Shown one piece after another: positions 8,655 to 19,790 of a stretch of 64,000 nucleotides of DNA. The DNA is taken from contig JADJZR010000028.1 of NCBI GenBank assembly GCA_016715645.1, positions 186,001 to 250,000 on the forward strand, given 5' to 3'. Numbering within the stretch: position 1 is the first letter of the stretch; the number at the start of each line of letters is the position of its first letter. The position numbers and the translations under genes are program-made. The notes below the pieces were generated by a model, which saw only the letters and a program-made list of their open reading frames with translations, was not told the DNA's origin and did no database searches. This DNA is from Elusimicrobiota bacterium (GTDB lineage Bacteria; Elusimicrobiota; Elusimicrobia; FEN-1173).

Positions 8655-9719
8655 TCACTTGGATCCTGAAGCGACGGCCGTGGTCGTGTCCGCGGTGTCT
8701 TGGACGTACTTCAACACGCGGGGAGCAATGTCGTTAAGGGCCAACACCTCGCACGCCGCGTTCAACTGGATGGCTTCTTTGGGCATTCCAAACACCAGGC
8801 TGGTGGCTTCGTCTTGGGCGATGGTCAACGACCCGCATTCGCGCATGGCCAACAACCCCTTGGCCCCGTCCGATCCCATGCCGGTTAAAATCACGCCGAT
8901 GGCGTTGGCCCCCGCTGTTTTTGCCACCGACTGGAACAAAATGTCGACCGCCGGCTTTTGGAAATGCACCAACGGGCCGTCTTTGATCCGCACCATGTAT
9001 TCCGCTCCGCTTTTCGTTAACACCATATGCCATCCGCCCGGCGCGACCAGAATAACGCCGGGAACGACCCGGTCCATATCCTTGGCTTCCCGAACTTCCA
9101 TGGCGCATACATCGTTCAATCGATTGGCGAAAGAGGCGCTGAACCCCCCCGGAATATGTTGAACAATCACGGTCCCCGGCGCGTCCGGAGGCAAGGCGCG
9201 CACCAGAGCTTCAACCGCCACCGTGCCACCCGTGGAAGATCCAATGGCCAATATTTTGTGGGTCGTTCGCAACAGGGGCGCCAAGGTTGTCGTGGGACCT
9301 TTATCTCCATTGGCAGTGACCCGTTTTTCAACGTTGGTGTTTGCGGCGGTCCGAAGCGCGGTCACCAGCTCACGCCGCACGTCTGGCGCGGAATAGCGCG
9401 ACGGTTTGGCCACCACCGCCACCGCGCCCAAATGGAGCGCCCGCAACGCCATGTCCGCCCGTTCCGTGGTCAGCGAACTGACCACCACCACCGGCATGGG
9501 ATGGTGGGCCATCAGTTTTTCTAAAAAGGTCAAACCGTCCATTCGCGGCATTTCGATGTCAAGGGTTAACACGTCAGGTTTCAGTTCCAAAATCCGGTCC
9601 CGGGCAATGTAAGGGTCAACGGCCGTGCCCACCACTTCGATGTCGTTGAATTTGCCCAATTCGTCCGTGAGCGCTTTGCGCACCATGGCTGAATCGTCCA
9701 CCACCAGCACGCGGATCAT
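8655..9719 (-). CDS. cheB: CheB, receptor glutamate methylesterase/deamidase
   Basis: 354 residues when started at the ATG beginning MIRVLVVDDSAM. Longer in-frame upstream codons overlap cheX and read as nonsense, so they are rejected. The receiver domain has the acidic pair D9/D10, phospho-site D54 and the KPS lysine near 105. The esterase domain has the catalytic triad S162 (GSSTGG), H188 (QHIPGGFS) and D284 (TGMGSDG). It removes methyl groups from MCPs for adaptation, opposing CheR. Its ATG overlaps the cheX stop as ATGA, implying translational coupling. Confidence 0.97.
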   Translation of the reverse strand: MIRVLVVDDSAMVRKALTDELGKFNDIEVVGTAVDPYIARDRILELKPDVLTLDIEMPRMDGLTFLEKLMAHHPMPVVVVSSLTTERADMALRALHLGAVAVVAKPSRYSAPDVRRELVTALRTAANTNVEKRVTANGDKGPTTTLAPLLRTTHKILAIGSSTGGTVAVEALVRALPPDAPGTVIVQHIPGGFSASFANRLNDVCAMEVREAKDMDRVVPGVILVAPGGWHMVLTKSGAEYMVRIKDGPLVHFQKPAVDILFQSVAKTAGANAIGVILTGMGSDGAKGLLAMRECGSLTIAQDEATSLVFGMPKEAIQLNAACEVLALNDIAPRVLKYVQDTADTTTAVASGSK

Positions 9720-10171
9720 TTCAGGTCCTCCAAATAAATGCCCACTTCGGCTCGGCCGCCGTCTAAACCCACTTGGGTTTTTGTTTGGACCGCGGGGCCG
9801 CCCAAAGGCGGATCGTTGGCCAGAGCTGACCGAGGCGGGTCCAACCGGTACTGGCCATGTTCCCCGGCCACCAGGGGCAGAGCATTGCCGCAAATGACGT
9901 TGCCGATTTCGCCCAGCGCGTCACGCAGGAGGTCCGTGGGCATCAGCTCGTTGTCGCCTCTCATCCCTTGGGCCAAACTGTCCAGTACCGTGCCGTAAAG
10001 CCGCACCGAAACCTCGCCGCGTACCGATCCGTGAAACCGAACCCGGACTTCGGCCTCAAAGGTCGATTCAATTTGTTCCGCGCTCATTTCAACGGAAGGC
10101 AACGCCATGCACATGTCGCCAAATGTCGTCAGCGCCGCTTGTCGAAGCGCCGGTTCAATCGCCGGATTCAT
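9716..10171 (-). CDS. cheX: CheX/CheC-family CheY-P phosphatase-like protein
   Basis: 151 residues. The diagnostic part is the helix LRDALGEIGNVICGNALP at about 84-101, which contains the E..N signature of CheX/CheC phosphatases; the rest alternates short strands as in that fold (GSVRGEVSVRLYG). Only one clear E..N motif is present, which favours CheX over two-site CheC. It presumably dephosphorylates the CheY encoded just upstream, in a system with no cheZ in view. It overlaps cheY by 17 bases and cheB by 4. The exact subfamily is less certain than the role. Confidence 0.8.
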   Translation of the reverse strand: MNPAIEPALRQAALTTFGDMCMALPSVEMSAEQIESTFEAEVRVRFHGSVRGEVSVRLYGTVLDSLAQGMRGDNELMPTDLLRDALGEIGNVICGNALPLVAGEHGQYRLDPPRSALANDPPLGGPAVQTKTQVGLDGGRAEVGIYLEDLK

Positions 10172-10547
10172 GGTTGACCCCCGTGACGCGTTCGATGGTT
10201 TCCCGCACGGTTTCGGGCGTGAACGGTTTATGCACGAAACCGGCGCTTTTCTTTTTTAACAGTTCAATGCGTTCCGGACTGCTTTCGGTGGAAATCACAA
10301 CCACCGGCGTCTCTTTTGTCAACGGGTTGGCCCGCATGTGGTCGATCATGGTTTCGCCGTCCATGACCGGCATGTTGATGTCCACCAACGCTAAGTCGAT
10401 CCAGTTTTTGGCCAGTTGGTCCAACCCTTCCTGTCCGTTGGTCGCTTCGTGGACTTCGCCCACGGGCAGACCGGAAATGTGGAGCGTGCGGATCAAAACG
10501 GTCCGCATCATGCGGCTGTCATCGACAACAAGGATGTTGAGACTCAT
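10155..10547 (-). CDS. cheY: CheY, single-domain response regulator
   Basis: 130 residues starting MSLNILVVDDSRMM. Acidic residues D9/D10, phospho-acceptor D56 (ALVDINMP), the conserved Thr/Ser near 87 (VISTESS) and K107 (FVHKPF) are all present. No output domain follows, so it is a diffusible motor regulator of the CheY type. The ATG overlaps the cheD stop as ATGA. Codons further upstream in the same frame lie inside cheD and are not used. Confidence 0.95.
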   Translation of the reverse strand: MSLNILVVDDSRMMRTVLIRTLHISGLPVGEVHEATNGQEGLDQLAKNWIDLALVDINMPVMDGETMIDHMRANPLTKETPVVVISTESSPERIELLKKKSAGFVHKPFTPETVRETIERVTGVNHESGD

Positions 10548-11080
10548 GGTTTCCTTCCTTCCGCCGCGGCGACGGCGTTTGGACGTGCAGGTAAAAGAAC
10601 GGTGGCGGTGGCGCCGGATCGCGTCACCACTTCTCCCGTGGAAATTTCCAACGTCAACGTGCGGGCCACCGCGCCTCCAACGTCGGAGGCTTTCACCAAA
10701 ATGCCTTCGTTCCACAACGTTTTACGAAGCATGATGATGTTGCGTTTGCCGATTTGAAAAAAGTCGTCCCCGCCTCCACCCACGGATTTCATGGCCGCTC
10801 CGCCAGCCACGGTGATGATCATTCGGTTTTTTAACGCCCCCGCGCGGTAACACGCTTCAAACAGGCTCGGCAAACCGGTGTCCACAAACATGTAGGGGTT
10901 TTCCACCGCTTTTTCGGCGTTTAAAGAACCTTGGGGCAACATCGCGTGGAGCAGGCCCCCCACCCGGGCCATCGGGTCGTAGGCGGTGATGCCCAAACAA
11001 CTGCCCAACGCGTGCGTAATGATCAGATCGTCCGTCCCCTTGGCCACCTTCATTTCCGCGATTCCGACCGTGTGGTGCAT
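10544..11080 (-). CDS. cheD: CheD, receptor glutamine deamidase
   Basis: 178 residues. The catalytic Cys (C28) and His (H45) sit in the family motifs THALGSCLGI and GGLLHAMLP, with the conserved Thr in between replaced by local variation that is normal for the family. CheD deamidates specific receptor glutamines and often interacts with CheC/CheX, whose gene is two positions downstream. It begins one base after the cheR stop codon. Confidence 0.96.
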   Translation of the reverse strand: MHHTVGIAEMKVAKGTDDLIITHALGSCLGITAYDPMARVGGLLHAMLPQGSLNAEKAVENPYMFVDTGLPSLFEACYRAGALKNRMIITVAGGAAMKSVGGGGDDFFQIGKRNIIMLRKTLWNEGILVKASDVGGAVARTLTLEISTGEVVTRSGATATVLLPARPNAVAAAEGRKP

Positions 11081-11081
11081 G

Positions 11082-11890
11082 TCAGGACCTCGCGTACGCC
11101 GCCGGTTCCATGTACCGGAGGGTGCTTGTCAAGCCGGTCAGGCTTTCCGAATGGCCGACAAAGAAAAACCCGTTGGGCCCTAAGAGGTTCGTAAACCGGT
11201 TCACCAATCGCTGGCGGGTTTCCCGATCGAAATAAATCATGACGTTTCGGCAATAAATGGCATTGAAGGGCCCTTTCATGGGCCATTCTCCCTGCAGATT
11301 GAGCGGGGCGAACTGGATCAGTTGGCGTAAAATCGGTTTGACCCGCCATTGGTCATCGTTCGTCTGTTCAAAATATTTTGACCGAAGGGCCGGTGCAATA
11401 TCGCCCATTTGCTCGTCGTCATACACCCCTGCGCGGGCTTTCGCCAACATTCGTTCCGAAAGGTCCGTGGCCAAAATGCGTATGTCGAACCCGTTGAGTT
11501 CGTCGCCCATTTCCCGCAGGGTCATGGCCAAGGTGTAAGGCTCTTCGCCGGATGAACATCCGGCGCTCCAAATGCGCAGTCGTCGGTTGACAGCGGTCGC
11601 GACCACTTTTTTGCGCAGAGCGTCGAAATGGGATGATTCGCGGAAAAAACTGGTTTTGTTGGTGGTCAGCTCGTCCACCAGTTTGGCGGACTCTGCGGGG
11701 TCTTTATCCAACAATTCAAAATAGGCCCCCATGCTGGGTAGACCCAGCGCTCGAAGACGGTGCATGATGCGCGCGGTCACCAAACCCGCCTTGCTGTCAT
11801 CCAGACGGATCCCGCTGACCTCATACGCCAACTTACGGGCCCGCTCAAATTGGGCTGGGCTCAGTTCCACATGGGCCAGAAGGTCTTTGG

Positions 11891-11894
<4 letters not shown>
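11082..11894 (-). CDS. cheR: CheR, SAM-dependent receptor methyltransferase
   Basis: 270 residues. The N-terminal helical domain contains FERARKLAYEVSGIRL, TTNKTSFFRES marks the start of the catalytic region, and RIWSAGCSSGEEPYTLAM is the SAM-binding motif. IYCRNVMIYFD is the conserved motif near the C-terminus. It methylates the MCPs encoded in the same operon. Its ATG overlaps the stop of the kinase-CheW gene as ATGA. Confidence 0.97.
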
Positions 11895-14850
<2,956 letters not shown>

Positions 14851-14854
<4 letters not shown>

Positions 14855-16938
14855 CGGTGCGAGTGGGTGCGACGAAGAGCCGCCGCGACCCGCGACAGCA
14901 CCAAGGCGGGTTTGAACGGTTTGGTGATGTAGTCGTCGGCGCCCAGAGTGAAGGCTTTCTCTTGGCTCGCTTCGGCCTCGTCGCCGCTCACGACCACGAT
15001 GGGGAGTTGGTAAAGACCCCGTTGTTCCCGCAACGAGCGAATCACGTCGTGTCCGTTCAGCCCGGGCATGGTTAAATCCAACAGAAGCAAGTCGGCCGGG
15101 TCGTCGGCCATTTTTTTGAGGGTTTCCGGCCCGTCTTTGGCCTCGTCGACCAGGTATCCTTTGCTTTCCAAAATGCCTCGCAACAAAAGACGCAAACTTT
15201 CGTCGTCGGCCACCAGAATCCTTGACGGCAACGGGGACGATTCGGATCGCGAGGCCGGTTTGGGAGTTCCCAGGCCGATGAACGGAATAATCTCTTCCGC
15301 GGTGGTGTGTCCCTCCGACACATGCCACAACGCGTCCAGCAACAGGGGCGTGAGGGACTTTTCCTGTTCGGCCGCTTCTTGCAACGAGGCCAGGTCGGCC
15401 CCGCGGCTCAACCGTTCGCGCAAACGGCGTCCGACCACCAGCAGTTCCATGAGAGATAATCGCCCCGCGTAACCCGTGTGCGCGCACGCGGGACATCCGT
15501 CAGCGCTGAACGTGGTGGCGGGAAGGCGGTGTTCTTGAAGGAGTTCCAGAACCCGAAGGTTTTGGTTTCGAGGCGGGATAGGCCGCCGGCACGCAGGGCA
15601 CAGCCGCCGGACCAACCGTTGGGCCGTGACGGCCAACAACGAGGGGGCTATCTTAAAAGGTTCCACCCCCATGTCTGTCAGCCGGGTGACCGACGAGAGG
15701 GTGTCGTTGGTGTGCAACGTGGCAAACACCAGGTGTCCGGTCATGGCGGCTTGAAAGGCCACCAGCGCGGTTTCCGCGTCGCGGATTTCGCCCACCAAGA
15801 TGATGTCCGGGTCCTGGCGCAGAACCGAACGCAATACGTTGGCGAACGTGAGCCCTTGTTTCTCGTTCACTTGGACCTGGTTGATGCCGGGCAAATGGTA
15901 TTCGATGGGATCTTCCACCGTGGTGATGTTGGTCACTTCGCTTTTTAAATGGTTGAGCATGGCATACAGGGTGGTGGTTTTGCCGGACCCCGTGGGGCCG
16001 GTGACAATGATCATGCCTTGCCCGGCCTGCATCAGCGCTTCCAACCGGGCCAAATTGTTTGAACCAAACCCCAAAGACGACAGGGACACCCCAACTGAAT
16101 TTTGGTCCAGCAGGCGGATCACCACCTTTTCGCCGTGGTCCGTGGGCAAGGTGGAGACGCGCAACGTGATTTCCCTCTCCGCGAACCGAATTTTTCCTCG
16201 GCCGTCCTGGGGTCTGAGTCGGTTGGCCACGTCCAGGTTGGACATCACTTTGATGCGCGAGACCAGCGCGCCCCGGCCCACATGGAGCGGCACGGTCATG
16301 ACGCTTTTCAAGAGGCCGTCGATGCGGAATCGCACGTCCGTTTGGTATTCCTGCTGTTCGATGTGAATGTCGGAGGCGCGCAGTAAGACGGCTTGGCGCA
16401 ACAACGAGTTGACCAGCCGTATAACGGGCGCGGTGACACGGGCCGGTTCTTCCACATCGCTGGGCCCTTTGCGGCCTTCCACAATCACCTCCACGTCTTT
16501 GTCGTCGGTGGCGGGCGAGAGCTTGTTGGCCAGTTTCTCAATAACGGTTTCTTCCGAAAAGTTTTGGTCCAGCAACACCTCCAGGTCGGATAAGGGACAA
16601 TAAAACACCTTGGCTTTTCGACCGGACAACGATTCCGCGTCGGCCACCGCCACCATGTCCAGGGGGTTGGCCATGGCCAAATCGATCCCCTCTTCGGTCA
16701 ATCGAAAAGGCAACATTCGCCGCGAACGGCACACCCGCTCCGGCACCAGGGACAGAGCCAGGGGTTCCGCCGCTTTGGTCCCGGCCGGCACGGGGGGAAA
16801 CCGAAACACGGATTCCACCGCCTTGTCCACATCCTGCCCGGAGCACACATTGTCGTACGTCAAGGCCTGGGCGAGGCAGGTGAACTTGGACTGGCGATAA
16901 TTTTCCACCACGGTTTCGGTAACCCCCGCAATGGTCAC
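14851..16938 (-). CDS. PilB/GspE-type secretion or pilus ATPase fused to a C-terminal receiver domain
   Basis: 695 residues from a GTG that overlaps the stop of a 29-codon leader ORF (GTGA). An N-terminal MshEN-like region (about 10-130) precedes the AAA-type ATPase: Walker A GPTGSGKTTT at 314-323, Asp box ITTVEDPIEY, Walker B DIILVGEIRDAETA at about 376-389 and the His box FATLHTND. A four-Cys zinc site follows (LCPAC...GCPAC, about 434-472). After a linker comes a full receiver domain (about 572-690) with LVADDE, phospho-Asp in LLLLDLTMPG and KPF. The ATPase would drive pilus or type II secretion assembly, here apparently under phosphorylation control. No pilin or pilus assembly gene is in view. 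Its place at the head of the chemotaxis operon suggests the kinase encoded just downstream as a phosphodonor; that is inference. Confidence 0.93.
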
Positions 16939-17024
16939 CGCCGCACGAACCAGCCATTCATTAAACCGTTTACGCCATGAGGGCTTGTAAGAACGTCAGC
17001 CTCCTCAAACCGTTTAACCGCCAT
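16935..17024 (-). CDS. Possible 29-residue leader peptide translationally coupled to the ATPase-receiver gene
   Basis: A short frame begins ATGGCGGTTAAA (MAVKRFEEADVLTSPHG..), has AAGGAG about 10 bases upstream, and ends with TGA overlapping the GTG start of the ATPase gene (GTGA). No ATG is available for the ATPase in its own frame between the preceding in-frame stop and that GTG, so this overlap best explains how the ATPase is initiated. The peptide has no recognised domain. It could be only a coupling device, or the remnant of a longer gene. Confidence 0.45.
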   Translation of the reverse strand: MAVKRFEEADVLTSPHGVNGLMNGWFVRR

Positions 17025-17052
17025 CCTTGGGGCTCCTTGTTTAAGATTCTTC

Positions 17053-17082
17053 TAGCATGCCCCCAAAACCGCCCCTTGTCAA
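17053..17082 (-). promoter_or_regulatory. Weak candidate promoter for the chemotaxis operon
   Basis: Read on the minus strand, TTGACA (17077-17082) is followed 18 bases later by ATGCTA (17053-17058), then the leader ORF about 30 bases on. The -35 box is perfect but the -10 box is poor. It faces the divergent regulator gene, whose start lies about 25 bases away. Confidence 0.3.
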
Positions 17083-17104
17083 TGGGGATTCCAAAAACGC
17101 TACA

Positions 17105-17977
17105 ATGGCCGCTGTGGAAAAGATTCTGATCATTGACGATTTTGAGCCGTTTCGCGCCACCGCTTGCCGGGTGGTGGAACGGTTGGGATACCATGTGATT
17201 TCCGCATCCGATGGGATTCGTGGTTTGGACCTGTTCAGCCGGGAACGGCCGAGCATTGTGATCACCGATCTTCAGATGCCCCAGGTGGACGGGGCCGCCG
17301 TTTTGCACGCCATCAAAGAAAAGTCGCCCCACACCGCCGTTGTCGTGCTGACGGGGTTCGCCACCGAGGCGCTTGAGAAAGAGTTGCTCCGTCAAGGCGC
17401 GTTTGCCTGTCTTCGAAAACCCCTGAACCTGGAACGGTTGGTCCAGGTCATTTCCCACATCCAAGCGAAACGCCGAGCCGTTAACCAAGACGTGCGGCCG
17501 CGGGCGTTTCTGAGAGTGGATTCGGAACCGTGCCAGCGTGTCCTGGAACGGGCTTTGCAAGCCAACGGGTGCGACACCGCCGTTCCCGCGACGGTGGACG
17601 ATTGGCGCGGGCCCCTTGAGCGGGGAGAACTTGACGTGCTGGTGTGGGAAGTTCATCCCGGGGACAAAGAGGTTTTAAAACGCATCCTGGAAAACCGGTC
17701 GGCCCGGTCCGGGTTTGAGGTGATCTTGTTGCTAACCGAATCGGGCCCCGCGGAACTGGTGGCGCGGGAGATTCTTCAATCGTTTCCGGTGGAATGCGTG
17801 AGCGCGCCTCTCGACGACGAATTGGTGGCGGCGGTGTTTCAGCGGGCCTTTCATCGATTGTTGGTGCGGCGCAACGCCCTGTTCAAACGGGAGCGCCTCA
17901 ATGCGGGCTCTATTCGCGTCGGCGTGGGGGCGGGGGGGGGACTGGAAGTGGACGTGCGGGGGGCGATGCCGACTTAA
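17105..17977 (+). CDS. Response regulator with one intact and one degenerate receiver domain
   Basis: 290 residues from the ATG at MAAVEKILIIDDFEPF; an in-frame ATG 48 bases upstream lacks support. The first receiver domain (about 4-122) has the acidic pair in IIDDF, phospho-Asp in IVITDLQMPQ, Thr in VVLTGF and KP in LRKPL. The second half (about 135-260) follows the receiver secondary-structure pattern (LDVLVWEVHPGD, EVILLLTESG) but lacks the key Asp/Lys set. No DNA-binding or enzymatic output is seen. It is divergent from the chemotaxis operon and its stop overlaps the next start by one base (TAATG), so the two form an operon. Confidence 0.8.
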   Translation: MAAVEKILIIDDFEPFRATACRVVERLGYHVISASDGIRGLDLFSRERPSIVITDLQMPQVDGAAVLHAIKEKSPHTAVVVLTGFATEALEKELLRQGAFACLRKPLNLERLVQVISHIQAKRRAVNQDVRPRAFLRVDSEPCQRVLERALQANGCDTAVPATVDDWRGPLERGELDVLVWEVHPGDKEVLKRILENRSARSGFEVILLLTESGPAELVAREILQSFPVECVSAPLDDELVAAVFQRAFHRLLVRRNALFKRERLNAGSIRVGVGAGGGLEVDVRGAMPT

Positions 17978-18336
17978 TGGAATCGTTGAAAGAGGTGTCG
18001 TCGCGTCTTCCGTGGGCGTGGGTGTTGTTGGGCCCGTCGTGGGAGGTGGTGTACGCCAGTCCGGCGCTGGAAACCTGGCTGGGTCGTCCTCCGGTTCGAC
18101 TGGATCGCCCCTTGTGGGACGCGCTGGAACGGCGGGGATTGGTTCTTCCTCCGTTGGAGGATGTTTTCCCGGCGTTAACCCAATGCGCCCGGGGAGAAAC
18201 GTCTCCTGGAGTCAGCCGCCTGGACGCGGTGGGAATTGTTTCGCTCAAAGTCTCTCCGGCGTCGGCGGGGACGGACCGGTTAATCGGGTTGTTCTTTCCG
18301 TCCGCGCCGCCCCCGCCCGCGCTGGAAAAAAAATAA
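17977..18336 (+). CDS. Small PAS-like protein
   Basis: 119 residues starting at the ATG that shares a base with the previous stop. The N-terminal half (WAWVLLGPSWEVVYASPALETWLG) resembles the first strands and helix of a PAS domain; the C-terminus ends in a Pro-rich LysLys tail. No transmembrane segment, catalytic motif or output domain is visible. Coupling to the upstream double-receiver regulator suggests a partner or sensor input for it. The family call rests on a short pattern only. Confidence 0.5.
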   Translation: MESLKEVSSRLPWAWVLLGPSWEVVYASPALETWLGRPPVRLDRPLWDALERRGLVLPPLEDVFPALTQCARGETSPGVSRLDAVGIVSLKVSPASAGTDRLIGLFFPSAPPPPALEKK

Positions 18337-18338
18337 AC

Positions 18339-18367
18339 TTGCGAAACTTTTATTCTTGCCCTATGAT
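18339..18367 (+). promoter_or_regulatory. Sigma-70-type promoter of the cytochrome operon
   Basis: TTGCGA at 18339-18344, a 17-base spacer, then TATGAT at 18362-18367. The ATG of the cytochrome c gene lies 32 bases further, after GGGAGG. The preceding gene ends at 18336, so the electron transfer genes seem to have their own promoter. Confidence 0.65.
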
Positions 18368-18399
18368 TGATGGGCGCAATCCATAACGGGAGGTTCCAT

Positions 18400-18753
18400 A
18401 TGATGAAACGGTTGGCGGCTCTGTTGGTTTTGGGAACAGCGGTGGCGGGCGTGGCGTCGGCGGAGGCTCCGGCGGAAGATCCAACGGCAAAACTTTACGC
18501 CCAAAAGTGCGCGTCGTGCCATGGCAAAGACGGCAAAGGCGCGCCGGCTATGGCTAAAATGTTCAAAGTCGATATCGCCCTCTTGGACCTTGTGGACGAA
18601 GCGACCCTCAAGAAAAAAGATGAGGCGTTGGACGCGCTCACCGCCAAGGGAATCAATAAAATGCCGGCTTACGCCGGCAAGTTAAAAGCCGAAGAAATTT
18701 CCGCGTTGACGAAATATTTCCGTTCTCTCGCCCCCGCGAAACCCAAAGGTTGA
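18400..18753 (+). CDS. Small periplasmic monohaem cytochrome c
   Basis: 117 residues from the ATG (MMKRL) that follows GGGAGG by the right distance. An in-frame upstream ATG would put hydrophilic residues before the signal peptide. A signal peptide (about 4-21, ending ASAEA) is followed by a class I haem site, CASCH with GKDGKGAPAMAK, and a candidate axial Met in INKMPAY. It is the size of periplasmic electron shuttles of the cytochrome c5/c553 kind. Being first in the operon with CbcL-, MtrA- and MtrB-like genes, it probably carries electrons between the inner-membrane and outer-membrane complexes. Confidence 0.9.
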   Translation: MMKRLAALLVLGTAVAGVASAEAPAEDPTAKLYAQKCASCHGKDGKGAPAMAKMFKVDIALLDLVDEATLKKKDEALDALTAKGINKMPAYAGKLKAEEISALTKYFRSLAPAKPKG

Positions 18754-19790
18754 CGAGAAAACATCGGGGCCTCTTTAAGAAGTCAATACTGTCACGCGTT
18801 CTTCTCCCCTTGGGAGAGGATGTCCCGAAGGGACAGGTGAGGGATATAGACATCAACTTAAAAAGGGACACTCGCGTTTATCGGGTATGGTCGGGGATCC
18901 TCCTCGGCGGGCTCTTTCTTTGGGCCTTTCCGGTGCGGGCCCAGGAAAACGACGACTGCATGGCTTGCCACGGCCAGTCGGACGTGGGCCCGTTGTTCGT
19001 GGATCAGCGGGCGTTTTCGTCGTCGATCCACGGCAAAGTCCGGTGCGTGGCTTGCCATCAAGACGCGGGCAAAGAAATCCCTCACGCGTCTCCCTTAACG
19101 CCCGTTTCCTGCGCCCAATGCCATCGGCTGGAATCTCAAATATATTTGAACTCGGACCACGGCAAAGCCATGAGCCGCGGCCGAGTGGAAGCCGCCACCT
19201 GTAAAGATTGCCACGGCCACAGCCACACTCTGCTCAATTCCCGCAACCCCCAATCGCCGGTTCACCGCCAAAACATTGTGAAGACCTGCGCCCAATGCCA
19301 TGCCGACGCCGAACGAATGGCCGGTGTTCGGCTGACCCAGCGGGATCCGTTGGCCTCTTATAACACCACGGTGCATGGTCAAGCTTTGGCGGCCGGGCGA
19401 ACCAACGCCGCCGTGTGTTCGGACTGTCACGGGACGCACGATATTCACGGCGCCGCCAACCCGGCCAGCCGGGTCTATCGTCCCAACATTCCCAAAACCT
19501 GCGAACGGTGCCACGAAAACGTGGCCCTCACTTACCGGGAAAGCATTCACGGCCAGGCCCTGGCCGCCGGGATTAAAGAATCCCCTGTCTGCACCGATTG
19601 CCATGGGGAGAACACACCATTTTGTCGCCCCAAGATCCGGGTTCGTCCACCCACGTGGGGGCCATCACACAAACCTGTTCAACCTGTCACACGTCCGCCA
19701 AATTGGCCCTTCGGCTGGGATTACCCACCAATCGACTTAAATCGTATAAGGATTCGTATCACGGCATGGCGGCGGAACGGGGCAATTTGA
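18750..19790 (+). CDS. CbcL-like multihaem cytochrome c, N-terminal part (gene broken by frameshift)
   Basis: This frame encodes a secretion signal (GILLGGLFLWAFPVRAQ) and eight CXXCH haem sites: CMACH, CVACH, CAQCH, CKDCH, CAQCH, CSDCH, CERCH, CTDCH. After the last of them (VCTDCHGE, near 19610) the text turns to nonsense and stops. The natural continuation (HTILSPQDPGSSTHVG) lies in the frame that starts at 19598. The start is uncertain. The only in-frame option before the signal peptide is TTG at 18750, overlapping the previous stop, and this N-terminus reads through a palindromic repeat (LLPLGEDVPKGQVRD). The intact protein would be a periplasmic multihaem cytochrome tethered to a quinone-reacting cytochrome b domain, as in CbcL of Geobacter. 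Confidence 0.75.
   Translation: MTRKHRGLFKKSILSRVLLPLGEDVPKGQVRDIDINLKRDTRVYRVWSGILLGGLFLWAFPVRAQENDDCMACHGQSDVGPLFVDQRAFSSSIHGKVRCVACHQDAGKEIPHASPLTPVSCAQCHRLESQIYLNSDHGKAMSRGRVEAATCKDCHGHSHTLLNSRNPQSPVHRQNIVKTCAQCHADAERMAGVRLTQRDPLASYNTTVHGQALAAGRTNAAVCSDCHGTHDIHGAANPASRVYRPNIPKTCERCHENVALTYRESIHGQALAAGIKESPVCTDCHGENTPFCRPKIRVRPPTWGPSHKPVQPVTRPPNWPFGWDYPPIDLNRIRIRITAWRRNGAI
18801..18845. repeat. Interspersed palindrome at the 5' end of the CbcL-like gene
   Basis: CTTCTCCCCTTGGGAGAGG followed by ATGTCCCGAAGGGACAGGTGAGGG, matching one unit of the cluster at 6391-6440. It lies between the monohaem cytochrome gene and the signal peptide of the next cytochrome, and may have displaced the original start codon and ribosome site. 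Confidence 0.75.

Noticed and set aside
9720..9893. 58-codon N-terminal extension of cheB
   Set aside because: Lies inside cheX in another frame; the receiver domain starts precisely at the ATG at 9719.
14855..15496. N-terminal 214-codon extension of the kinase-CheW gene
   Set aside because: It overlaps the receiver domain of the upstream gene in another frame and is basic, low-complexity text; the ATGA overlap gives a natural start.
16970..17656. A 228-codon minus-strand frame opposite the double-receiver regulator
   Set aside because: It is the antisense shadow of a clearly coding receiver gene and lacks recognisable domains.
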